Shown here piece by piece: positions 13,868-19,344 of a stretch of 19,344 nt of DNA. Source of the stretch: JAGLTZ01 sp964637695 (lineage in GTDB: Bacteria > Blakebacterota > Blakebacteria > Blakebacterales > Blakebacteraceae). The stretch is taken from positions 1 to 19,344 of the forward strand of contig CAZWVF010000052.1 of the NCBI GenBank assembly GCA_964637695.1. The letters run 5' to 3'. The notes under the pieces were generated by a model, which saw only the letters and a program-made list of their open reading frames with translations, ran no database searches and had not been told where the DNA came from. The translations under genes and the position numbers were made by a program. Position 1 is the first letter of the stretch. Each line of letters starts with the position of its first letter.

Positions 13868-16233
13868 TGCGCTGGTGGAAGGACAGATCGAAGAGGCTCT
13901 GGTGGAAAGAACTCAGGGAATCATATCCTGTCGTTTCCATGGGGTGGCTCGTCATCCTGGCCATGTCATACAGGATCCCCAGAAGTGTTTCGAGTCGATA
14001 TGTATGGGGGATGGACTTCAACGTGACGGCCACAGCCATACTTGTATTTGTTGCCCTTGTCCTGGGAGTAACTGCTTATGCTGTCGAGGACGAGTATGAA
14101 ACTCTCGAACCACTCTCTGCAAAGCCCATTCTGCCCGGCGATATCCTGGCAACCAAGCTCGGTGTACGTCTGGGACTTTTATTCCTCTCTTCGATATTCA
14201 TTGGAATCCTGGAACTGGTAACAGGTGCATGGCCGATCGAATACGGGATCCCCTCTCCCATTGTTTTCGAGCGCTGGGCAGGCAGCCTGATGATCATGAT
14301 TTCCGGTCTCGGTTTGGGATTCTATTTCGGTAAAGTGCTGGGAAAGCAGATCACCGGACTTCTGAGTGCGGCTCTGTTATTCGCAGCCGGCTGGATTCTT
14401 CTGGAACTCAGTCCTCTGGCATTTCTTTTTGAAGGAGACTCCGGCGGGAAGATCTACTGGATCAAGATCATACTCATTCCTGCAGCAGGCGGAACTATTG
14501 CGATTATCGCCTCAATACGCGCCAGAGCAGGTGCAGGGGGACCTCTCTCCAGGCCTGCGGTTGCAGTCCTGGCATTAGCAGGATACGCCGCAATATCGTG
14601 GACGTTGACGATCGTTCCGCCTGGCAGAGCCTGGGTCAGCGGGGACCAGTATAAATCCTACTGGACCATTCGTTTCGGCAGCCCCGAGGCGGGTCTCGAT
14701 ATATTGTACAACCAGCTTGCCGATCGTGATGCATCCTATATGGAGGACGATCCGGACAGCCTTGCCGTCATTATGATTCTCGGAACCAACATCTGGCGAC
14801 CCACTGAACGAAAAGATAATGCGCTTCTGATCCAGAGCACCTTCCTGGGCATGCCAGGGACAGAACGTCAATATCGACCAGACACATATGGACGCGTCAA
14901 TGCATTAACATCTCATGAAAGAGTGGCGGCGGAAAACAGAAATGCGGAGTGGATCATTCAATGCCTGGAAGCTGTCAGGCAATCCAGGTTCACCGACTAC
15001 CATCGGATGATCGCCCTGCACCTGGCAGGCGTATCAAAACACCCGGAACTGGTCGATCCAATCGCCTCATATCTCGACGATCCTTCCCCGAATGTCCGTC
15101 TGATGGCTGCATATATGCTTGTTGCCTGGGATGATGCAAGAGGTAAGGAAGCGCTGGCAGACCTCCTTGGAGTGATTAAAAGGAAGAGCCTTCTTCAGGA
15201 TATCGCAATAATGATCCAGACCTGGGATATTGAACCGGGACCAGAATTTGAAGATCTGATGAGAGAATGGATTGCCGCCGATAACTATCGCGGGGACAGG
15301 ATAAACAGGCGTGTGGCTCAGAGGTGGTTCCTGAAAAATGGAACGATCGAAGACATCGAAATCGTTCGTCGTTCCCTCTGGCTCGATTACCGTGATTCCT
15401 TTCGGGAGTATTCCTCTCCGGCCGATATGCCGATATGGGACCACCTGGAAGCCTGGGGATATCCCGACCTTATCGATGAAATGTACCGTCAGGCACGGAA
15501 AATCATCCAGGGGCTGGACGAAAAACGAGCATCCTATCTGGCGCTGAGAGATAAGAAACGCACCACATGGACCCGGGAAGATCGTATGACGATTTCGACA
15601 TATTCGCAGCAGGTGAACTTCCTCATAGATATCATGGTGAAGCTGGGGGAGCATGGCGATCCGGGCGTTATTGAATTATGGAGAAATTCAAGACACCTGA
15701 TTGAAATAAGTATCTTCAGATATAGAAATAGAAGAGAAATTCCAATTATCGCTCACTTACCCGGACTGGGTACGCCTGGATTCGATGTCCTGAAAGAACT
15801 GGCAGGAAATCCCGGGGAAAAGCCGGCTGCCAGATTACAGGCCTCAATGATCCTGGCCTACAATGGATACAGGGAATTCGACGAGACTGCTCTATGGCTT
15901 TATGAACTGTACCGTCACAATGACGGAGAAATCAACTTGTGGGACAGGAGAGGTATTCTAAGAGAGGCTTTCCTTGTGATGATCAGTAATGAGAATCTGC
16001 GTTATGCCGGACCCATCATCGAAGATGCATGGAATGTTTTCAAGAACAGGGGTTCGTCCCGCTATTACTACGGTTCCTTTTATCGTTATATGAGAGTCGG
16101 CACATCTTTCTGGAACAATGTCACTGTGCAGATTCTGGAGGAATCCACTGATCAGAAATACGGCTGGGACCTCAAAGCATGGAAACGCTGGTGGGACCGG
16201 GAAGGCAGGGTGCTCGCTTCAGCCGGTAATTGA
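13867..16233 (+). CDS. ABC-2 type permease fused to a large HEAT-repeat-like domain
   Basis: A 788-residue protein from ATG 13867, with GAAGGAG 9 nt upstream; the open frame reaches back to 13741, but that part overlaps the previous gene. Residues 1-250 are a permease: a basic N-terminus, seven predicted helices (about 22-37, 53-73, 100-121, 138-158, 164-188, 196-217 and 230-250) and loop EDEYETLEPLSAKP (74-87), which parallels the loop in the preceding permease. Residues 251-788 are soluble. Around 379-440 (HRMIALHLAGVSKHPELVDP, then NVRLMAAYMLVAWDD) and 655-700 they show HEAT-like paired helices. Positive-inside loops put this domain outside the cytoplasm. The 3' part looks more AT-rich with more AGA/AGG codons than its neighbours. 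Function is unknown; substrate sensing or wall/membrane binding is possible. Confidence 0.85.
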   Translation: MRWWKDRSKRLWWKELRESYPVVSMGWLVILAMSYRIPRSVSSRYVWGMDFNVTATAILVFVALVLGVTAYAVEDEYETLEPLSAKPILPGDILATKLGVRLGLLFLSSIFIGILELVTGAWPIEYGIPSPIVFERWAGSLMIMISGLGLGFYFGKVLGKQITGLLSAALLFAAGWILLELSPLAFLFEGDSGGKIYWIKIILIPAAGGTIAIIASIRARAGAGGPLSRPAVAVLALAGYAAISWTLTIVPPGRAWVSGDQYKSYWTIRFGSPEAGLDILYNQLADRDASYMEDDPDSLAVIMILGTNIWRPTERKDNALLIQSTFLGMPGTERQYRPDTYGRVNALTSHERVAAENRNAEWIIQCLEAVRQSRFTDYHRMIALHLAGVSKHPELVDPIASYLDDPSPNVRLMAAYMLVAWDDARGKEALADLLGVIKRKSLLQDIAIMIQTWDIEPGPEFEDLMREWIAADNYRGDRINRRVAQRWFLKNGTIEDIEIVRRSLWLDYRDSFREYSSPADMPIWDHLEAWGYPDLIDEMYRQARKIIQGLDEKRASYLALRDKKRTTWTREDRMTISTYSQQVNFLIDIMVKLGEHGDPGVIELWRNSRHLIEISIFRYRNRREIPIIAHLPGLGTPGFDVLKELAGNPGEKPAARLQASMILAYNGYREFDETALWLYELYRHNDGEINLWDRRGILREAFLVMISNENLRYAGPIIEDAWNVFKNRGSSRYYYGSFYRYMRVGTSFWNNVTVQILEESTDQKYGWDLKAWKRWWDREGRVLASAGN

Positions 16234-16241
16234 GACCGGGA

Positions 16242-17540
16242 TCAGCCGGGCGGCGGGAAGGGGATTATGTAATCCTTCTCCTGCGGCCACATGAAGCGGT
16301 CCTGGTTCTGCGGGAAGAACTGGCTCAGGTAGTTGATCTGGTTCTGGGCATATGTTCTGAACTGGGGATCGTTCTTCGCCTTATCGTAATAATCGTCTGC
16401 GATTTTCTTCATCAGGGTCTTGTAATCGTACATCATCTTCTCGACTTCGCGGCCCGGATAGTCTATTGCATACTGCCTGAAAGCCCACTGCCGGCCCGCA
16501 TCCCCCATCATCTTGTTGGCATAGGGGCTGTTCGGGTCGATGGCCAGGGCACGTTTTGCTTCCCTGATTGCAGCGTCGATATTCTGCTGCTGAAGGTAAA
16601 CCTCGGCCATGTCGCATCTGGCATTTATGTCCCTTGAATCGACCGAAAGGATGCGCCGGTAAGCTGCCAGTGCCTGATCCCATTCCCCGCGTCTCTTGTA
16701 CTCGTCACCAAGCATCTTCAGAGCTACCATGTTCTCGGGCTCTTTCTCGAGGTACTGCAGAAGGTAATCGAGACCCTCATCCTCCCTGGCCCGGCTGAAG
16801 TAGTACTGGCTGATGTCGAGCAGGTACCTGGGCGTGTCGGGAAGGTATTCGATCAGCTTCAGGGTTATCTCCTCGTACCGCATCGTCAGGCGGATACGCA
16901 GGTTGAGAATCTCGGTGACAATAGCCTGATCAGCAGGATTTGCCGCCAGATAGATGAGGAAATGATCGAGAGCCCTGTTGTTGTCCATCAGGGACAGGTA
17001 GATCCTGGCGACCCATATACGGCGTTCCAGGTCCTCAGGTCTAAGTTCCAGGTATTTCTCCAGGTGCGGGGTACCGGCGTCCCAGCCGTTGAGCCGCGAT
17101 TTCGCCCAGGCTATACAGAAATGGTCAAATGCGATATCTTCGCCCGGAGGATCACGCTCGATCAGCCATTCGTAATACCTGATGGCGTCTTCCCAGACCG
17201 GGTCGGCGCCGTTTGCCTCAGACCACTGGCTTAACGAATAGTAGGAATCAGCTATCTTCGAATAGACCCGTACCGAATCCTCGAAGGATATATTGGGATC
17301 GGCCGTGAGGTACCGGAAGAAGTATGAAATACCCTCGTTGAAGTCAATAGTGGGATTACCGGACTGCATCTGGATCTTGTCCTTCGCTATCCGGTAGAAG
17401 TTGTCGGCATTGCTCAACAGCAGCCGGGGATCCACGCTTTCCTCCTGCTGCTCCTCTTCAACCTGCGCGAATGCAGCAGCCGGAATTGACAGCAACAGCA
17501 CCAGAATGGCCGGCAGCGCTGTGCTGAAACGGGTTTTCAT
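16242..17540 (-). CDS. Exported TPR-repeat protein
   Basis: A 432-residue protein with a clear signal peptide (basic MKTR start, hydrophobic core 9-18, AAAFA before Gln26, so a signal peptidase I site is likely near 25/26). The mature part starts with a glutamate-rich segment and continues as helical TPR-like pairs; the best are at about 235-350, for example ALKMLGDEYKRRGEWDQALA and NARCDMAEVYLQQQNIDAA. The C-terminus is proline-rich. TPR domains bind partner proteins, here presumably in the periplasm; the partner is unknown. ATG 17540 has AAGGA 7 nt upstream. Its stop lies 8 bp from the stop of the convergent permease-HEAT gene. It appears monocistronic with its own promoter. Confidence 0.87.
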   Translation of the reverse strand: MKTRFSTALPAILVLLLSIPAAAFAQVEEEQQEESVDPRLLLSNADNFYRIAKDKIQMQSGNPTIDFNEGISYFFRYLTADPNISFEDSVRVYSKIADSYYSLSQWSEANGADPVWEDAIRYYEWLIERDPPGEDIAFDHFCIAWAKSRLNGWDAGTPHLEKYLELRPEDLERRIWVARIYLSLMDNNRALDHFLIYLAANPADQAIVTEILNLRIRLTMRYEEITLKLIEYLPDTPRYLLDISQYYFSRAREDEGLDYLLQYLEKEPENMVALKMLGDEYKRRGEWDQALAAYRRILSVDSRDINARCDMAEVYLQQQNIDAAIREAKRALAIDPNSPYANKMMGDAGRQWAFRQYAIDYPGREVEKMMYDYKTLMKKIADDYYDKAKNDPQFRTYAQNQINYLSQFFPQNQDRFMWPQEKDYIIPFPPPG

Positions 17541-17633
17541 CTTCCTGTCCTTAATCTTTCCGCAGCTTTCATCTTACCTGCACGAATTCGGGGGCACATG
17601 CACAGTATCCGGGCGGACCTGCACAGGCCCTAG

Positions 17634-17662
17634 AATATACCCGCACCACCCTCTAGAGACAA
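17634..17662 (-). promoter_or_regulatory. Candidate promoter of the TPR gene
   Basis: On the minus strand TTGTCT (17657-17662), a 17-bp spacer, then TATATT (17634-17639): four and five matches to the sigma-70 hexamers at optimal spacing. The leader would be about 90 nt and contains two copies of ACCTGCAC on the plus strand (17576-17583 and 17617-17624). Confidence 0.5.
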
Positions 17663-17681
17663 AACGTATGTCCATTAACTG

Positions 17682-19064
17682 TTATTTATCCGATTCGGGC
17701 TCAAATCGGGCAGTAAAGTGGCGCAGCATGGGTGCCTGTTCCACGATTCGCACCCCTCTTATCTGCTCCCTGCGCTCATGAACCTTTATTACGGCCTCCG
17801 CTACATAATCGATGTGACTCTGCGTGTATACTCTTCGCGGTATGGCCAGGCGCACCAGTTCCAGTTCGGAGGGTATCTCCTCACCCGTTTCGGGATCTTT
17901 CCTGGCGAACATGACGCTGCCGATCTCCACGGTCCGGATCCCCGCTTCCCTGTAAAGCTCGATGCATAGGGATTGGCCGGGGAATTCGAGAGGCGGTATA
18001 TGAGGCAGCATGGCCCTGGCGTCAATGTACACAGCGTGCCCCCCCACCGGCCTGACGATCGGGATGCCGGCATCCGAGATGGTTTCCCCCAGTCTTCTGA
18101 CCTGGTTTATCCTGAAGCTGAGATAATCCTCCTGAACAACTTCCTGCAGGCCCTGTGCTATCGCTTCCATATCGCGGCCGGCCATGCCGCCGTAGGTTGG
18201 AAATCCTTCGGTCAGGATCAGCAGGTTGCGTGCCTGCATGGCCAGCTCTTCGTTCCTGAGTCCCAGGAATCCCCCGATGTTGGCCAGCCCGTCCTTTTTG
18301 GCCGACATCGTACAGCCTTCAGCGTACTTGAAGATCTCCCGGGCAATCTCGGTTACCGACCTGCCGGCGAATCCCGGTTCCCGTTCACGGATGAGCCAGG
18401 CATTTTCTGCAAAGCGGCACGCATCCAGGTAGAGGGGTATCCCATCACGGACACACCTCTGCCGCACGGCCTTTATGTTCTCCAGGCTCACCGGCTGGCC
18501 CCCGCTTGTGTTGTTGGTAAGGGTGATCATTACAAGCGGGATATTTTCCGCCCCCAGCTCTTCGATCATTCGATCGAGGGCCTGCAGATCCATATTCCCC
18601 TTGAAAGGGTGTTCGCTGGAGGGCACCGAGGCCTCGGGTACGGCCAGATCGACGGCTTCGGCACCCGTGTACTCTACATTTGCCCTGGTCGTATCGAAAT
18701 GCGTGTTGTTGAGAACCGTTTTCCCCGGTCCTCCCACTATCGAAAAGAGGATCTTTTCGGCCGCCCTCCCCTGGTGCGTCGGTATCACGAAGGGGAATCC
18801 GAAGAGGTCCTTGACAGCCTTTTCGAACCTGAAGAAGGAGCGGCTCGAGGCATACGACTCATCCCCCCTCGACAGACCTGCCCACTGCTCGTCCGACATG
18901 GCCGAAGTGCCGCTGTCTGTCAGAAGATCTATATGACAGTCCTCCGCCCTGATCATGAAGAGGTTGTAACCGGCCTTCCTGAGTATCTCCTCTCTCTCGG
19001 CCGGAGTTGTCATTCGAATGCGTTCGATAACCTTGATCTTGAATGGTTCGGAAGGAAATTTCAA
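17682..19064 (-). CDS. tnaA: Tryptophanase (tryptophan indole-lyase)
   Basis: A 460-residue PLP-dependent beta-eliminating lyase that cleaves L-tryptophan to indole, pyruvate and ammonia. It aligns end to end with the tryptophanase / tyrosine phenol-lyase family: IDLLTDSGT near 45-53, PTHQGR (95-100), and SAKKD with the PLP lysine Lys257. Three discriminating sites are tryptophanase-like: Asp124 in FDTT (threonine in tyrosine phenol-lyase), Ile381 in VEIGS (arginine there) and His449 in LRHFTA (phenylalanine there). The start is TTG 19064, preceded by GGGGAGG about 5 nt upstream; the nearby ATG at 19086 is out of frame. No tnaB permease is adjacent and I see no TnaC-like leader. The upstream region runs into the palindromic repeat. 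Confidence 0.95.
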   Translation of the reverse strand: MKFPSEPFKIKVIERIRMTTPAEREEILRKAGYNLFMIRAEDCHIDLLTDSGTSAMSDEQWAGLSRGDESYASSRSFFRFEKAVKDLFGFPFVIPTHQGRAAEKILFSIVGGPGKTVLNNTHFDTTRANVEYTGAEAVDLAVPEASVPSSEHPFKGNMDLQALDRMIEELGAENIPLVMITLTNNTSGGQPVSLENIKAVRQRCVRDGIPLYLDACRFAENAWLIREREPGFAGRSVTEIAREIFKYAEGCTMSAKKDGLANIGGFLGLRNEELAMQARNLLILTEGFPTYGGMAGRDMEAIAQGLQEVVQEDYLSFRINQVRRLGETISDAGIPIVRPVGGHAVYIDARAMLPHIPPLEFPGQSLCIELYREAGIRTVEIGSVMFARKDPETGEEIPSELELVRLAIPRRVYTQSHIDYVAEAVIKVHERREQIRGVRIVEQAPMLRHFTARFEPESDK

Positions 19065-19084
19065 AGGGGCCTCCCCTGGATGTC

Positions 19085-19100
19085 ATGACACTAGTGTCAT
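19085..19100. repeat. Perfect 16-bp palindrome upstream of tnaA
   Basis: ATGACACTAGTGTCAT reads identically on both strands. Its right half is the start of the palindromic repeat (from CTAG at 19091), and its left half resembles the outer end of another such element in opposite orientation. It lies 21-36 bp from the tnaA start codon, so it could also serve as an operator. Confidence 0.55.
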
Positions 19101-19344
19101 GTCAGGTGACAAACGTCGGCTCCGAGAGTGATGCCGGGCCCGGCCTGCAAGGCGCGGCGACGAGGCATAGCGTGGTCAGGAGCCTGCCGGAGAATCCGAC
19201 GATAGCGAGGGTCGCGCTGGCGCCGGATGACCAGGCGGTTGAGCGGAAGGCCCGGAGACGTAGCCGCTGCGCTACGTCGAGGACCTTCCGTGAAAACCAA
19301 CGCCGCCAGCCGGATGCCAGCGCAATCCGCAGCCGGAGCGTTTC
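19091..19344. repeat. Palindromic repeat element, copy 2 (extends past window)
   Basis: The left terminus (19091-19115, starting CTAGTG) is the inverted complement of the right terminus of copy 1 (126-150). 19109-19171 matches positions 1-64 in the same orientation. After GGCATAGC (19164-19171) the similarity stops: the short loop of copy 1 is replaced by at least 170 bp that includes a second large hairpin. The right end is not in the window. I see no credible coding sequence in the stretch from 19065 to the edge. Confidence 0.55.
19214..19323. repeat. Concentric hairpin within copy 2
   Basis: Three nested perfect arms share a centre near 19267: GCGCTGGC/GCCAGCGC (19214-19221, 19316-19323), CGGAAGG/CCTTCCG (19244-19250, 19284-19290) and ACGTAGC/GCTACGT (19258-19264, 19271-19277). 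The regions between pair imperfectly. Such a 110-bp fold could extrude as a cruciform or fold in RNA. Confidence 0.65.

Noticed and set aside
17682..19064. Tyrosine phenol-lyase instead of tryptophanase
   Set aside because: The phenol-lyase arginine and threonine sites are Ile381 and Asp124 here, and the C-terminal histidine typical of tryptophanase is present.
17973..19088. 371-residue plus-strand open frame
   Set aside because: It is antisense to tryptophanase, which has all expected motifs.
19097..19300. 67-residue minus-strand open frame
   Set aside because: It falls wholly inside the palindromic repeat and its arginine-rich translation reflects GC-rich hairpin sequence.

Overview
This window looks like chromosomal sequence from a Gram-negative bacterium. 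It encodes an outer-membrane patatin with a BamA-type barrel, a bactofilin, an M23 peptidase, a chromosomal ParA/ParB pair and an exported TPR protein. Base composition is moderately GC-rich by eye. I cannot name the phylum from the sequence alone. I count 15 protein-coding genes, packed tightly and often started with GTG or TTG. I found no tRNA, rRNA, CRISPR array or transposase gene.

Layout: (1) Positions 1-150 hold a partial palindromic repeat element. (2) 221-2935 (+) is a patatin/POTRA/outer-membrane-barrel protein. (3) 2956-5212 (-) holds hflX and a downstream DUF2520 Rossmann protein. (4) 5213-5425 is an AT-rich gap full of DnaA-box-like 9-mers and is my best candidate for a chromosome replication origin. 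(5) 5426-8804 (-) is a five-gene run in transcription order parA, parB, M23 peptidase, bactofilin and an AtpI-like membrane protein; it joins chromosome segregation, cytoskeleton and wall remodelling next to the candidate origin. (6) 8875-11550 (-) is pyruvate phosphate dikinase. (7) 11742-16233 (+) is a promoter/operator followed by a four-gene operon: YtrA-type GntR repressor, ABC ATPase, ABC-2 permease, and a second permease carrying a C-terminal domain of about 540 residues with HEAT-like repeats. (8) 16242-17540 (-) is an exported TPR protein. (9) 17682-19064 (-) is tryptophanase. (10) 19085-19344 holds a second member of the repeat family seen at position 1, with a large concentric hairpin.

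The three most interesting points are the candidate oriC with a helically phased DnaA-box array beside parAB-bactofilin-atpI, the ABC permease fused to a probably extracytoplasmic HEAT-like domain in a GntR-controlled operon, and the MITE-like palindromic element whose terminal inverted repeats can be reconstructed from its two partial copies at the window edges.
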